Shown in pieces: positions 23,139-35,886 of a DNA stretch of 64,000 nt (its first letter is position 1; each line of letters opens with the position of its first letter). A program made the position numbers and the translations under genes. Below the pieces are notes generated by a model. It saw only the letters and a program-made list of their open reading frames with translations. It did no database searches and was not told the origin of the DNA. The stretch is from Alentia gelatinosa (Eukaryota; Annelida; Polychaeta; Phyllodocida; Polynoidae): NCBI GenBank assembly GCA_950022655.1, contig OX465579.1, forward strand, positions 77,759,193 to 77,823,192, read 5' to 3'.

Positions 23139-23531
23139 TTAATGGAAATTAATGGTCTAAGAAAGTAAGTGACCGCAATCATTCAGAACAGAGATTATAC
23201 ACCTAAGAGTAAACGAAGAGCAGTATGTTTAGCCAAATTATTCCCTATCAGTATGGAATGGAAGGGTCATGCAGCATCATTTCTAGTTCAGGGAAATTAT
23301 ATACTCTCTAAAGAGGGATTCAAACTCCTTATCATAATATATAGTAAAAGGGAGACCTCAATACAGTTTCTAGACTGGTTGGTAAACCTGACTTCATTGC
23401 AATAATTAGTCCAATCAATGAGGATGTCCAAGGTCATGCAGAAGAACCATTTTTTCTTTGCAGGAAATATTTGAGATAAGTAATGAATTGAAGGGAAAGT
23501 GAAAAGTGTTTCAGGTTGAGCAAAAACGGTC

Positions 23532-23615
23532 TGTCAGAAGTGGGATTCGAACCCACGCCCACAGAAGTGGACTGCGACCTGAACGCAGCGCCTTAGACCG
23601 CTCGGCCATCCTGAC
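23532..23615 (-). tRNA. tRNA-Leu-CAG: tRNA-Leu (CAG), majority copy
   Basis: Majority sequence; T5 at 23522..23526. Partner at 36280. Confidence 0.95.

Positions 23616-24001
23616 TTAATGGAAATTAATGGTCTAAGAAAGTAAGTGACTGCAATCATTCAGAACAGAGATTCTACACCTAAGAGTGAAGGGAGGGCAG
23701 TATGTCTAGCCAAATTATTCCATATCAGTATGGAATGGAAGTGTCATGCAGCATCATTTCTTGTTAAGGGAAATATATCCTCTCAAACAACGGATTCATA
23801 CTCTCTATCATATAGTGAAAGGGAGACCTTAATACAGTATCTAGACTGGTTGGTCATCCTGACTTCATTGCAATAATTAGTCCAATCAATGAGGATGTCC
23901 AAGGTCATGCAGAAGAACCATTTTGCTTTGCAGGAAATATTTGAGGTAGCTAATGAATAGAAGGGAAAGTGGAAAGTGTTTCAGGTTGAGCAAAAATAGT
24001 C

Positions 24002-24085
24002 TGTAAGAAGAGGGATTCGAACCCACGCCCACAGAAGTGGACTGTGACCTGAACGCAGCGCCTTAGACCGCTCGGCCATCCTGAC
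24002..24085 (-). pseudogene. tRNA-Leu-CAG: tRNA-Leu (CAG), three-lesion class
   Basis: Same three stem mismatches as 862..945. Partner at 36750. Confidence 0.8.

Positions 24086-24471
24086 TTAATGGAAATGACC
24101 GGTCTAAGAAAGTAAGTGACTACAATCATTCAGAACAGAGATTCTACACATAAGAGTGAAGGGAGGGCAGTATGTCTAGCCACTTTATTCCATATCGGTA
24201 TGGAATGGAAGTGTCATGCAGCATCATTTCTTGTTAAGGGAAATATATCCTCTCAAACAACGGATTCATACTCCTTATCATATAGTGAAAGGGAGACCTT
24301 AATACAGTATCTAGACTGGTTGGTCATCCTGACTTCATTGCAATAATTAGTCCAATCAATGAGGATGTCCAAGGTCATGCAGAAGAACCATTTTGCTTTG
24401 CAGGAAATATTTGAGGTAGCTAATGAATAGAAGGGAAAGTGGAAAGTGTTTCAGGTTGAGCAAAAATAGTC

Positions 24472-24555
24472 TGTCAGAAGTGGGATTCGAACCCACGCCC
24501 ACAGAAGTGGACTGCGACCTGAACGCAGCGCCTTAGACCGCTCGGCCATCCTGAC
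24472..24555 (-). tRNA. tRNA-Leu-CAG: tRNA-Leu (CAG), majority copy
   Basis: Majority sequence; T5 at 24462..24466. Partner at 37220. Confidence 0.95.

Positions 24556-24941
24556 TTAATAGAAATGACTGGTCTAAGAAAGTAAGTGGCCGCAATCATT
24601 CAGAACAGAGATTATACACCTAAGAGTGAAGGGAGGGCAGTATGTCTAGCCAAATTATTCCATATCAGTATGGAATGGAAGTGTCATGCAGCATCATTTC
24701 TTGTTAAGGGAAATATATCCTCTCAAACAAAGGATTCAAACTCCTTATCATATAGTGAAAGGGAGACCTTAATACAGTAACTAGACTGGTTGGTCATCCT
24801 GACTTCATTGCAATAATTAGTCCAATCAATGATTATGTCCAAGGTCATGCAGAAGAACCATTTTGCTTTGCAGGAAATATTTGAGATAACTAATGAATTG
24901 AAGGGAAAGTGAAAAGTGTTTCAAGTTGAGCAAAAATAGTC

Positions 24942-25025
24942 TGTCAGAAGTGGGATTCGAACCCACGCCCACAGAAGTGGACTGCGACCTGAACGCAGCG
25001 CCTTAGACCGCTCGGCCATCCTGAC
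24942..25025 (-). tRNA. tRNA-Leu-CAG: tRNA-Leu (CAG), majority copy
   Basis: Majority sequence; T5 at 24932..24936. It sits at the junction of the two 12.7-kb copies; equivalent at 37690. Confidence 0.95.

Positions 25026-25411
25026 TTAATAGAAATGACTGGTCTAAGAAAGTAAGTGGCCGCAATCATTCAGAACAGAGATTATACACCTAAGAGTGAA
25101 GGGAGGGCAGTATGTCTAGCCAAATTATTCCATATCAGTATGGAATGGAAGTGTCATGCAGCATCATTTCTTGTTAAGGGAAATATATCCTCTCAAACAA
25201 CGGATTCATACTCCTTATCATATAGTGAAAGGGAGACCTTAATACAGTATCTAGACTGGTTGGTCATCCTGACTTCATTGCAATAATTAGTCCAATCAAT
25301 GAGGATGTCCAAGGTCATGCAGAAGAACCATTTTGCTTTGCAGGAAATATTTGAGGTAGCTAATGAATAGAAGGGAAAGTGGAAAGTGTTTCAGGTTGAG
25401 CAAAAATAGTC

Positions 25412-25495
25412 TGTCAGAAGTGGGATTCGAACCCACGCCCACAGAAGTGGACTGCGACCTGAACGCAGCGCCTTAGACCGCTCGGCCATCCTGAC
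25412..25495 (-). tRNA. tRNA-Leu-CAG: tRNA-Leu (CAG), majority copy
   Basis: Majority sequence; T5 at 25402..25406. Partner of 12664. Confidence 0.95.

Positions 25496-25887
25496 TTAAT
25501 GGAAATTAATGGTCTAAGAAAGTAAGTGACCGCAATCATTCAGAACAGAGATTATACACCTAAGAGTGAACGAAGAGCAGTATGTTTAGCCAAATTATTC
25601 CCTATCAGTATGGAATGGAAGGGTCATGCAGCATCATTTCTAGTTCAGGGAAATTATATACTCTCTAAAGAAGGATTCAAACTCCTTATCATAATATATA
25701 GTAAAAGGGAGACCTCAATACAGTTTCTAGACTGGTTGGTAAACCTGACTTCATTGCAATAATTAGTCCAATCAATGAGGATGTCCAAGGTCATGCAGAA
25801 GAACCATTTTGCTTTGCAGGAAATATTTGAGATAAGTAATGAATTGAAGGGAAAGTGAAAAGTGTTTCAGGTTGAGCAAAAATAGTC

Positions 25888-25971
25888 TGTCAGAAGTGGG
25901 ATTCGAACCCACGCCCACAGAAGTGGACTGCGACCTGAACGCAGCGCCTTAGACCGCTCGGCCATCCTGAC
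25888..25971 (-). tRNA. tRNA-Leu-CAG: tRNA-Leu (CAG), majority copy
   Basis: Majority sequence; T5 at 25878..25882. Partner of 13140. Confidence 0.95.

Positions 25972-26363
25972 TTAATAGAAATGACTGGTCTAAGAAAGTA
26001 AGTGACCGAAATCATTCAGAACAGAGATTCTACACCTAAGAGTGAAGGGAGGGCAGTATGTCTAGCCAAATTATTCCATATCAGTATGTACTGGAAGTGT
26101 CATGCAGCATCATTTCTTGTCAAGGGAAATTATATCCTCTCAAACAAAGGATTCAAACTCCTTATCATAATATATAGTAAAAGGGAGACCTCAATACAGT
26201 ATCTAGACTGGTTGGTCATCCTGACTTCATTGCAATAATTAGTCCAATCAATGAGGATGTCCAAGGTCATGCAGAAAAACCATTTTGCTTTGCAGGAAAT
26301 AATTGAGATAACTAATGAATTGAAGGGAAAGTGAAAAGTGTTTCAGGTTGAGCAAAAACGGTC

Positions 26364-26447
26364 TGTCAGAAGTGGGATTCGAACCCACGCCCACAGAAGT
26401 GGACTGCGACCTGAACGCAGCGCCTTAGACCGCTCGGCCATCCTGAC
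26364..26447 (-). tRNA. tRNA-Leu-CAG: tRNA-Leu (CAG), majority copy
   Basis: Majority sequence; T5 at 26354..26358. Partner of 13616. Confidence 0.95.

Positions 26448-26833
26448 TTAATGGAAATGACTGGTCTAAGAAAGTAAGTGACTGCAATCATTCAGAACAG
26501 AGATTCTACACCTAAGAGTGAAGGGAGGGCAGTATGTCTAGCCAAATTATTCCATATCAGTATGGAATGGAAGTGTCATGCAGCATCATTTCTTGTTAAG
26601 GGAAATATATCCTCTCAAACAACGGATTCATACTCTCTATCATATAGTGAAAGGGAGACCTTAATACAGTATCTAGACTGGTTGGTCATCCTGACTTCAT
26701 TGCAATAATTAGTCCAATCAATGAGGATGTCCAAGGTCATGCAGAAGAACCATTTTGCTTTGCAGGAAATATTTGAGGTAGCTAATGAATAGAAGGGAAA
26801 GTGGAAAGTGTTTCAGGTTGAGCAAAAATAGTC

Positions 26834-26917
26834 TGTCAGAAGTGGGATTCGAACCCACGCCCACAGAAGTGGACTGCGACCTGAACGCAGCGCCTTAGAC
26901 CGCTCGGCCATCCTGAC
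26834..26917 (-). tRNA. tRNA-Leu-CAG: tRNA-Leu (CAG), majority copy
   Basis: Majority sequence; T5 at 26824..26828. Partner of 14086. Confidence 0.95.

Positions 26918-27309
26918 TTAATGGAAATGACAGGTCTAAGAAAGTAAGTGACTGCAATCATTCAGAACAGAGATTCTACACATAAGAGTGAAGGGAGGGC
27001 AGTATGTCTAGCCAAATTATTCCATATCAGTATGTACTGGAAGTGTCATGCAGCATCATTTCTTGTCAAGGGAAATTATATCCTCTCAAACAAAGGATTC
27101 AAACTCCTTATCATAATATATAGTAAAAGGGAGACCTCAATACAGTATCTAGACTGGTTGGTCATCCTGACTTCATTGCAATAATTAGTCCAATCAATGA
27201 GGATGTCCAAGGTCATGCAGAAAAACCATTTTGCTTTGCAGGAAATAATTGAGATAACTAATGAATTGAAGGGAAAGTGGAAAGTGTTTCAGGTTGAGCA
27301 AAAATAGTC

Positions 27310-27393
27310 TGTCAGAAGTGGGATTCGAACCCACGCCCACAGAAGTGGACTGCGACCTGAACGCAGCGCCTTAGACCGCTCGGCCATCCTGAC
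27310..27393 (-). tRNA. tRNA-Leu-CAG: tRNA-Leu (CAG), majority copy
   Basis: Majority sequence; T5 at 27300..27304. Partner of 14562. Confidence 0.95.

Positions 27394-27779
27394 TTAATGG
27401 AAATGACTGGTCTAAGAAAGTAAGTGACTGCAATCATTCAGAACAGAGATTCTACACCTAAGAGTGAAGGGAGGGCAGTATGTCTAGCCAAATTATTCCA
27501 TATCAGTATGGAATGGAAGTGTCATGCAGCATCATTTCTTGTTAAGGGAAATATATCCTCTCAAACAACGGATTCATACTCTCTATCATATAGTGAAAGG
27601 GAGACCTTAATACAGTATCTAGACTGGTTGGTCATCCTGACTTCATTGCAATAATTAGTCCAATCAATGAGGATGTCCAAGGTCATGCAGAAGAACCATT
27701 TTGCTTTGCAGGAAATATTTGAGGTAGCTAATGAATAGAAGGGAAAGTGGAAAGTGTTTCAGGTTGAGCAAAAATAGTC

Positions 27780-27863
27780 TGTCAGAAGTGGGATTCGAAC
27801 CCACGCCCACAGAAGTGGACTGCGACCTGAACGCAGCGCCTTAGACCGCTCGGCCATCCTGAC
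27780..27863 (-). tRNA. tRNA-Leu-CAG: tRNA-Leu (CAG), majority copy
   Basis: Majority sequence; T5 at 27770..27774. Partner of 15032. Confidence 0.95.

Positions 27864-28249
27864 TTAATGGAAATGACAGGTCTAAGAAAGTAAGTGACTG
27901 CAATCATTCAGAACAGAGATTCTACACATAAGAGTGAAGGGAGGGCAGTATGTCTAGCCAAATTATTCCATATCGGTATGGAATGGAAGTGTCATGCAGC
28001 ATCATTTCTTGTTAAGGGAAATATATCCTCTCAAACAAAGGATTCAAACTCCTTATCATATAGTGAAAGGGAGACCTTAATACAGTAACTAGACTGGTTG
28101 GTCATCCTGACTTCATTGCAATAATTAGTCCAATCAATGATTATGTCCAAGGTCATGCAGAAGAACCATTTTGCTTTGCAGGAAATATTTGAGATAAGTA
28201 ATGAATTGAAGGGAAAGTGAAAAGTGTTTCAGGTTGAGCAAAAATAGTC

Positions 28250-28333
28250 TGTCAGAAGTGGGATTCGAACCCACGCCCACAGAAGTGGACTGCGACCTGA
28301 ACGCAGCGCCTTAGACCGCTCGGCCATCCTGAC
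28250..28333 (-). tRNA. tRNA-Leu-CAG: tRNA-Leu (CAG), majority copy
   Basis: Majority sequence; T5 at 28240..28244. Partner of 15502. Confidence 0.95.

Positions 28334-28719
28334 TTAATAGAAATGACTGGTCTAAGAAAGTAAGTGGCCGCAATCATTCAGAACAGAGATTATACACCTA
28401 AGAGTGAAGGGAGGGCAGTATGTCTAGCCAAATTATTCCATATCAGTATGGAATGGAAGTGTCATGCAGCATCATTTCTTGTTAAGGGAAATATATCCTC
28501 TCAAACAACGGATTCATACTCCTTATCATATAGTGAAAGGGAGACCTTAATACAGTATCTAGACTGGTTGGTCATCCTGACTTCATTGCAATAATTAGTC
28601 CAATCAATGAGGATGTCCAAGGTCATGCAGAAGAACCATTTTGCTTTGCAGGAAATATTTGAGGTAGCTAATGAATAGAAGGGAAAGTGGAAAGTGTTTC
28701 AGGTTGAGCAAAAATAGTC

Positions 28720-28803
28720 TGTCAGAAGTGGGATTCGAACCCACGCCCACAGAAGTGGACTGCGACCTGAACGCAGCGCCTTAGACCGCTCGGCCATCCT
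28801 GAC
28720..28803 (-). tRNA. tRNA-Leu-CAG: tRNA-Leu (CAG), majority copy
   Basis: Majority sequence; T5 at 28710..28714. Partner of 15972. Confidence 0.95.

Positions 28804-29196
28804 TTAATGGAAATTAATGGTCTAAGAAAGTAAGTGACCGCAATCATTCAGAACAGAGATTATACACCTAAGAGTGAACGAAGAGCAGTATGTTTAGCCA
28901 AATTATTCCCTATCAGTATGGAATGGAAGGGTCATGCAGCATCATTTCTAGTTCAGGGAAATTATATACTCTCTAAAGAGGGATTCAAACTCCTTATCAT
29001 AATATATAGTAAAAGGGAGACCTCAATACAGTTTCTAGACTGGTTGGTAAACCTGACTTCATTGCAATAATTAGTCCAATCAATGAGGATGTCCAAGGTC
29101 ATGCAGAAGAACCATTTTTTCTTTGCAGGAAATATTTGAGATAAGTAATGAATTGAAGGGAAAGTGAAAAGTGTTTCAGGTTGAGCAAAAATAGTC

Positions 29197-29280
29197 TGTC
29201 AGAAGTGGGATTAAGACCCACGCCCACAGAAGTGGACTGCGACCTGAACGCAGCGCCTTAGACCGCTCGGCCATCCTGAC
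29197..29280 (-). pseudogene. tRNA-Leu-CAG: tRNA-Leu (CAG), broken T loop class
   Basis: Same T-loop replacement as 7945..8028. Partner of 16449. Confidence 0.8.

Positions 29281-29666
29281 TTAATGGAAATGACTGGTCT
29301 AAGAAAGTAAGTGACCGCAATCATTCAGAACAGAGATTCTACACCTAAGAGTGAAGGGAGGGCAGTATGTCTAGCCAAATTATTCCATATCAGTATGGAA
29401 TGGAATTGTCATGCAGCATCATTTGTTGTTAAGGGAAATATATCCTCTCAAACAAAGGATTCATACTCCTTATCATATAGTGAAAGGGAGACCTTAATAC
29501 AGTATCTAGACTGATTGGTCATCCTGACTTCATTGCAATAATTAGTCCAATCAATGAGGATGTCCAAGGTCATGCAGAAAAACCATTTTGCTTTGCAGGA
29601 AATATTTGAGATAACTAATAAATTGAAGGGAAAGTGAAAAGTGTTTCAAGTTGAGCAAAAATAGTC

Positions 29667-29750
29667 TGTCAGAAGTGGGATTCGAACCCACGCCCACAGA
29701 AGTGGACTGCGACCTGAACGCAGCGCCTTAGACCGCTCGGCCATCCTGAC
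29667..29750 (-). tRNA. tRNA-Leu-CAG: tRNA-Leu (CAG), majority copy
   Basis: Majority sequence; T5 at 29657..29661. Partner of 16919. Confidence 0.95.

Positions 29751-30136
29751 TTAATAGAAATGACTGGTCTAAGAAAGTAAGTGGCCGCAATCATTCAGAA
29801 CAGAGATTATACACCTAAGAGTGAAGGGAGGGCAGTATGTCTAGCCAAATTATTCCATATCAGTATGGAATGGAAGTGTCATGCAGCATCATTTCTTGTT
29901 AAGGGAAATATATCCTCTCAAACAACGGATTCATACTCCTTATCATATAGTGAAAGGGAGACCTTAATACAGTATCTAGACTGGTTGGTCATCCTGACTT
30001 CATTGCAATAATTAGTCCAATCAATGAGGATGTCCAAGGTCATGCAGAAGAACCATTTTGCTTTGCAGGAAATATTTGAGGTAGCTAATGAATAGAAGGG
30101 AAAGTGGAAAGTGTTTCAGGTTGAGCAAAAATAGTC

Positions 30137-30220
30137 TGTCAGAAGTGGGATTCGAACCCACGCCCACAGAAGTGGACTGCGACCTGAACGCAGCGCCTTA
30201 GACCGCTCGGCCATCCTGAC
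30137..30220 (-). tRNA. tRNA-Leu-CAG: tRNA-Leu (CAG), majority copy
   Basis: Majority sequence; T5 at 30127..30131. Partner of 17389. Confidence 0.95.

Positions 30221-30612
30221 TTAATGGAAATTAATGGTCTAAGAAAGTAAGTGACCGCAATCATTCAGAACAGAGATTATACACCTAAGAGTGAACGAAG
30301 AGCAGTATGTTTAGCCAAATTATTCCCTATCAGTATGGAATGGAAGGGTCATGCAGCATCATTTCTAGTTCAGGGAAATTATATACTCTCTAAAGAAGGA
30401 TTCAAACTCCTTATCATAATATATAGTAAAAGGGAGACCTCAATACAGTTTCTAGACTGGTTGGTAAACCTGACTTCATTGCAATAATTAGTCCAATCAA
30501 TGAGGATGTCCAAGGTCATGCAGAAGGACCATTTTGCTTTGCAGGAAATATTTGAGATAAGTAATGAATTGAAGGGAAAGTGAAAAGTGTTTCAGGTTGA
30601 GCAAAAATAGTC

Positions 30613-30696
30613 TGTAACAAGTGGGATTCGAACCCACGCCCACAGAAGTGGACTGCGACCTGAACGCAGCGCCTTAGACCGCTCGGCCATCCTGAC
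30613..30696 (-). tRNA. tRNA-Leu-CAG: tRNA-Leu (CAG), acceptor-stem variant
   Basis: Same two acceptor mismatches as its partner 17865..17948. Confidence 0.7.

Positions 30697-31088
30697 TTAA
30701 TAGAAATGACTGGTCTAAGAAAGTAAGTGACCGAAATCATTCAGAACAGAGATTCTACACCTAAGAGTGAAGGGAGGGCAGTATGTCTAGCCAAATTATT
30801 CCATATCAGTATGTACTGGAAGTGTCATGCAGCATCATTTCTTGTCAAGGGAAATTATATCCTCTCAAACAAAGGATTCAAACTCCTTATCATAATATAT
30901 AGTAAAAGGGAGACCTCAATACAGTATCTAGACTGGTTGGTCATCCTGACTTCATTGCAATAATTAGTCCAATCAATGAGGATGTCCAAGGTCATGCAGA
31001 AAAACCATTTTGCTTTGCAGGAAATATTTGAGATAACTAATGAATTGAAGGGAAAGTGAAAAGTGTTTCAGGTTGAGCAAAAACGGTC

Positions 31089-31172
31089 TGTCAGAAGTGG
31101 GATTCGAACCCACGCCCACAGAAGTGGACTGCGACCTGAACGCAGCGCCTTAGACCGCTCGGCCATCCTGAC
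31089..31172 (-). tRNA. tRNA-Leu-CAG: tRNA-Leu (CAG), majority copy
   Basis: Majority sequence; T5 at 31079..31083. Partner of 18341. Confidence 0.95.

Positions 31173-31558
31173 TTAATGGAAATGACCGGTCTAAGAAAGT
31201 AAGTGACTGCAATCATTCAGAACAGAGATTCTACACCTAAGAGTGAAGGGAGGGCAGTATGTCTAGCCAAATTATTCCATATCAGTATGGAATGGAAGTG
31301 TCATGCAGCATCATTTCTTGTTAAGGGAAATATATCCTCTCAAACAACGGATTCATACTCTCTATCATATAGTGAAAGGGAGACCTTAATACAGTATCTA
31401 GACTGGTTGGTCATCCTGACTTCATTGCAATAATTAGTCCAATCAATGAGGATGTCCAAGGTCATGCAGAAGAACCATTTTGCTTTGCAGGAAATATTTG
31501 AGGTAGCTAATGAATAGAAGGGAAAGTGGAAAGTGTTTCAGGTTGAGCAAAAATAGTC

Positions 31559-31642
31559 TGTAAGAAGAGGGATTCGAACCCACGCCCACAGAAGTGGACT
31601 GTGACCTGAACGCAGCGCCTTAGACCGCTCGGCCATCCTGAC
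31559..31642 (-). pseudogene. tRNA-Leu-CAG: tRNA-Leu (CAG), three-lesion class
   Basis: Same three stem mismatches as 862..945. Partner of 18811. Confidence 0.8.

Positions 31643-32028
31643 TTAATGGAAATGACCGGTCTAAGAAAGTAAGTGACTACAATCATTCAGAACAGAGATT
31701 CTACACATAAGAGTGAAGGGAGGGCAGTATGTCTAGCCAAATTATTCCATATCGGTATGGAATGGAAGTGTCATGCAGCATCATTTCTTGTTAAGGGAAA
31801 TATATCCTCTCAAACAAAGGATTCAAACTCCTTATCATATAGTGAAATGGAGACCTTAATACAGTAACTAGACTGGTTGGTCATCCTGACTTCATTGCAA
31901 TAATTAGTCCAATCAATGATTATGTCCAAGGTCATGCAGAAGAACCATTTTGCTTTGCAGGAAATATTTGAGATAACTAATGAATTGAAGGGAAAGTGAA
32001 AAGTGTTTCAAGTTGAGCAAAAATAGTC

Positions 32029-32112
32029 TGTCAGAAGTGGGATTCGAACCCACGCCCACAGAAGTGGACTGCGACCTGAACGCAGCGCCTTAGACCGCTC
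32101 GGCCATCCTGAC
32029..32112 (-). tRNA. tRNA-Leu-CAG: tRNA-Leu (CAG), majority copy
   Basis: Majority sequence; T5 at 32019..32023. Partner of 19281; the spacer between this and the previous copy holds one of the two differences between the duplicates (31848). Confidence 0.95.

Positions 32113-32498
32113 TTAATAGAAATGACTGGTCTAAGAAAGTAAGTGGCCGCAATCATTCAGAACAGAGATTATACACCTAAGAGTGAAGGGAGGGCAGTAT
32201 GTCTAGCCAAATTATTCCATATCAGTATGGAATGGAAGTGTCATGCAGCATCATTTCTTGTTAAGGGAAATATATCCTCTCAAACAACGGATTCATACTC
32301 CTTATCATATAGTGAAAGGGAGACCTTAATACAGTATCTAGACTGGTTGGTCATCCTGACTTCATTGCAATAATTAGTCCAATCAATGAGGATGTCCAAG
32401 GTCATGCAGAAGAACCATTTTGCTTTGCAGGAAATATTTGAGGTAGCTAATGAATAGAAGGGAAAGTGGAAAGTGTTTCAGGTTGAGCAAAAATAGTC

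Positions 32499-32582
32499 TG
32501 TCAGAAGTGGGATTCGAACCCACGCCCACAGAAGTGGACTGCGACCTGAACGCAGCGCCTTAGACCGCTCGGCCATCCTGAC
32499..32582 (-). tRNA. tRNA-Leu-CAG: tRNA-Leu (CAG), majority copy
   Basis: Majority sequence; T5 at 32489..32493. Partner of 19751. Confidence 0.95.

Positions 32583-32975
32583 TTAATGGAAATTAATGGT
32601 CTAAGAAAGTAAGTGACCGCAATCATTCAGAACAGAGATTATACACCTAAGAGTAAACGAAGAGCAGTATGTTTAGCCAAATTATTCCCTATCAGTATGG
32701 AATGGAAGGGTCATGCAGCATCATTTCTAGTTCAGGGAAATTATATACTCTCTAAAGAGGGATTCAAACTCCTTATCATAATATATAGTAAAAGCGAGAC
32801 CTCAATACAGTTTCTAGACTGGTTGGTAAACCTGACTTCATTGCAATAATTAGTCCAATCAATGAGGATGTCCAAGGTCATGCAGAAGAACCATTTTTTC
32901 TTTGCAGGAAATATTTGAGATAAGTAATGAATTGAAGGGAAAGTGAAAAGTGTTTCAGGTTGAGCAAAAATAGTC

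Positions 32976-33059
32976 TGTCAGAAGTGGGATTAAGACCCAC
33001 GCCCACAGAAGTGGACTGCGACCTGAACGCAGCGCCTTAGACCGCTCGGCCATCCTGAC
32976..33059 (-). pseudogene. tRNA-Leu-CAG: tRNA-Leu (CAG), broken T loop class
   Basis: Same T-loop replacement as 7945..8028. Partner of 20228. Confidence 0.8.

Positions 33060-33445
33060 TTAATGGAAATGACTGGTCTAAGAAAGTAAGTGACCGCAAT
33101 CATTCAGAACAGAGATTCTACACCTAAGAGTGAAGGGAGGGCAGTATGTCTAGCCAAATTATTCCATATCAGTATAGAATGGAATTGTCATGCAGCATCA
33201 TTTGTTGTTAAGGGAAATATATCCTCTCAAACAAAGGATTCATACTCCTTATCATATAGTGAAAGGGAGACCTTAATACAGTATCTAGACTGATTGGTCA
33301 TCCTGACTTCATTGCAATAATTAGTCCAATCAATGAGGATGTCCAAGGTCATGCAGAAAAACCATTTTGCTTTGCAGGAAATATTTGAGATAACTAATGA
33401 ATTGAAGGGAAAGTGAAAAGTGTTTCAAGTTGAGCAAAAATAGTC

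Positions 33446-33529
33446 TGTCAGAAGTGGGATTCGAACCCACGCCCACAGAAGTGGACTGCGACCTGAACGC
33501 AGCGCCTTAGACCGCTCGGCCATCCTGAC
33446..33529 (-). tRNA. tRNA-Leu-CAG: tRNA-Leu (CAG), majority copy
   Basis: Majority sequence; T5 at 33436..33440. TGACATA flank. Partner of 20698. Confidence 0.95.

Positions 33530-33915
33530 ATAATAGAAATGACTGGTCTAAGAAAGTAAGTGGCCGCAATCATTCAGAACAGAGATTATACACCTAAGAG
33601 TGAAGGGAGGGCAGTATGTCTAGCCAAATTATTCCATATCAGTATGGAATGGAAGTGTCATGCAGCATCATTTCTTGTTAAGGGAAATATATCCTCTCAA
33701 ACAACGGATTCATACTCCTTATCATATAGTGAAAGGGAGACCTTAATACAGTATCTAGACTGGTTGGTCATCCTGACTTCATTGCAATAATTAGTCCAAT
33801 CAATGAGGATGTCCAAGGTCATGCAGAAGAACCATTTTGCTTTGCAGGAAATATTTGAGGTAGCTAATGAATAGAAGGGAAAGTGGAAAGTGTTTCAGGT
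33901 TGAGCAAAAATAGTC

Positions 33916-33999
33916 TGTCAGAAGTGGGATTCGAACCCACGCCCACAGAAGTGGACTGCGACCTGAACGCAGCGCCTTAGACCGCTCGGCCATCCTGAC
33916..33999 (-). tRNA. tRNA-Leu-CAG: tRNA-Leu (CAG), majority copy
   Basis: Majority sequence; T5 at 33906..33910. Partner of 21168. Confidence 0.95.

Positions 34000-34391
34000 T
34001 TAATGGAAATTAATGGTCTAAGAAAGTAAGTGACCGCAATCATTCAGAACAGAGATTATACACCTAAGAGTGAACGAAGAGCCGTTTGTTTAGCCAAATT
34101 ATTCCCTATCAGTATGGAATGGAAGGGTCATGCAGCATCATTTCTAGTTCAGGGAAATTATATACTCTCTAAAGAAGGATTCAAACTCCTTATCATAATA
34201 TATAGTAAAAGGGAGACCTCAATACAGTTTCTAGACTGGTTGGTAAACCTGACTTCATTGCAATAATTAGTCCAATCAATGAGGATGTCCAAGGTCATGC
34301 AGAAGAACCATTTTGCTTTGCAGGAAATATTTGAGATAAGTAATGAATTGAAGGGAAAGTGAAAAGTGTTTCAGGTTGAGCAAAAATAGTC

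Positions 34392-34475
34392 TGTCAGAAG
34401 TGGGATTCGAACCCACGCCCACAGAAGTGCACTGCGACCTGAACGCAGCGCCTTAGACCGCTCGGCCATCCTGAC
34392..34475 (-). tRNA. tRNA-Leu-CAG: tRNA-Leu (CAG), variable-arm variant
   Basis: Same variable-arm change as 9361..9444. Partner of 21644. Confidence 0.87.

Positions 34476-34862
34476 TTAATAGAAATGACTGGTCTAAGAA
34501 AGTAAGTGACCGAAATCATTCAGAACAGAGATTCTACACCTAAGAGTGAAGGGAGGGCAGTATGTCTAGCCAAATTATTCCATATCAGTATGTACTGGAA
34601 GTGTCATGCAGCATCATTTCTTGTCAAGGGAAATTATATCCTCTCAAACAAAGGATTCATACTCTCTATCATATAGTGAAAGGGAGACCTTAATACAGTA
34701 TCTAGACTGGTTGGTCATCCTGACTTCATTGCAATAATTAGTCCAATCAATGAGGATGTCCAAGGTCATGCAGAAGAACCATTTTGCTTTGCAGGAAATA
34801 TTTGAGGTAGCTAATGAATAGAAGGGAAAGTGGAAAGTGTTTCAGGTTGAGCAAAAATAGTC

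Positions 34863-34946
34863 TGTCAGAAGTGGGATTCGAACCCACGCCCACAGAAGTG
34901 GACTGCGACCTGAACGCAGCGCCTTAGACCGCTCGGCCATCCTGAC
34863..34946 (-). tRNA. tRNA-Leu-CAG: tRNA-Leu (CAG), majority copy
   Basis: Majority sequence; T5 at 34853..34857. Partner of 22115. Confidence 0.95.

Positions 34947-35332
34947 TTAATGGAAATGACAGGTCTAAGAAAGTAAGGGACTACAATCATTCAGAACAGA
35001 GATTCTACACATAAGAGTGAAGGGAGGGCAGTATGTCTAGCCAAATTATTCCATATCGGTATGGAATGGAAGTGTCATGCAGCATCATTTCTTGTTAAGG
35101 GAAATATATCCTCTCAAACAAAGGATTCAAACTCCTTATCATATAGTGAAAGGGAGACCTTAATACAGTAACTAGACTGGTTGGTCATCCTGACTTCATT
35201 GCAATAATTAGTCCAATCAATGATTATGTCCAAGGTCATGCAGAAGAACCATTTTGCTTTGCAGGAAATATTTGAGATAACTAATGAATTGAAGGGAAAG
35301 TGAAAAGTGTTTCAAGTTGAGCAAAAATAGTC

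Positions 35333-35416
35333 TGTCAGAAGTGGGATTCGAACCCACGCCCACAGAAGTGGACTGCGACCTGAACGCAGCGCCTTAGACC
35401 GCTCGGCCATCCTGAC
35333..35416 (-). tRNA. tRNA-Leu-CAG: tRNA-Leu (CAG), majority copy
   Basis: Majority sequence; T5 at 35323..35327. Partner of 22585. Confidence 0.95.

Positions 35417-35802
35417 TTAATAGAAATGACTGGTCTAAGAAAGTAAGTGGCCGCAATCATTCAGAACAGAGATTATACACCTAAGAGTGAAGGAAGGGCA
35501 GTATGTCTAGCCAAATTATTCCATATCAGTATGGAATGGAAGTGTCATGCAGCATCATTTCTTGTTAAGGGAAATATATCCTCTCAAACAACGGATTCAT
35601 ACTCCTTATCATATAGTGAAAGGGAGACCTTAATACAGTATCTAGACTGGTTGGTCATCCTGACTTCATTGCAATAATTAGTCCAATCAATGAGGATGTC
35701 CAAGGTCATGCAGAAAAACCATTTTGCTTTGCAGGAAATATTTGAGGTAGCTAATGAATAGAAGGGAAAGTGGAAAGTGTTTCAGGTTGAGCAAAAATAG
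35801 TC

Positions 35803-35886
35803 TGTCAGAAGTGGGATTCGAACCCACGCCCACAGAAGTGGACTGCGACCTGAACGCAGCGCCTTAGACCGCTCGGCCATCCTGAC
35803..35886 (-). tRNA. tRNA-Leu-CAG: tRNA-Leu (CAG), majority copy
   Basis: Majority sequence; T5 at 35793..35797. Partner of 23055. Confidence 0.95.

Larger units (their letters stand above)
12280..25027. repeat. 12,748-bp tandem duplication, copy 1
   Basis: Twenty-seven consecutive units whose order of variants (defective tRNA classes, long and short spacers, private substitutions) is repeated exactly 12,748 bp to the right. I saw only two base differences by eye: 19100 (G here, T at 31848) and 22483 (A here, C at 35231). The left border lies just after the TGACATA/TGACTTA difference near 12278. 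Exact breakpoints cannot be fixed because they fall in near-identical units. Confidence 0.9.
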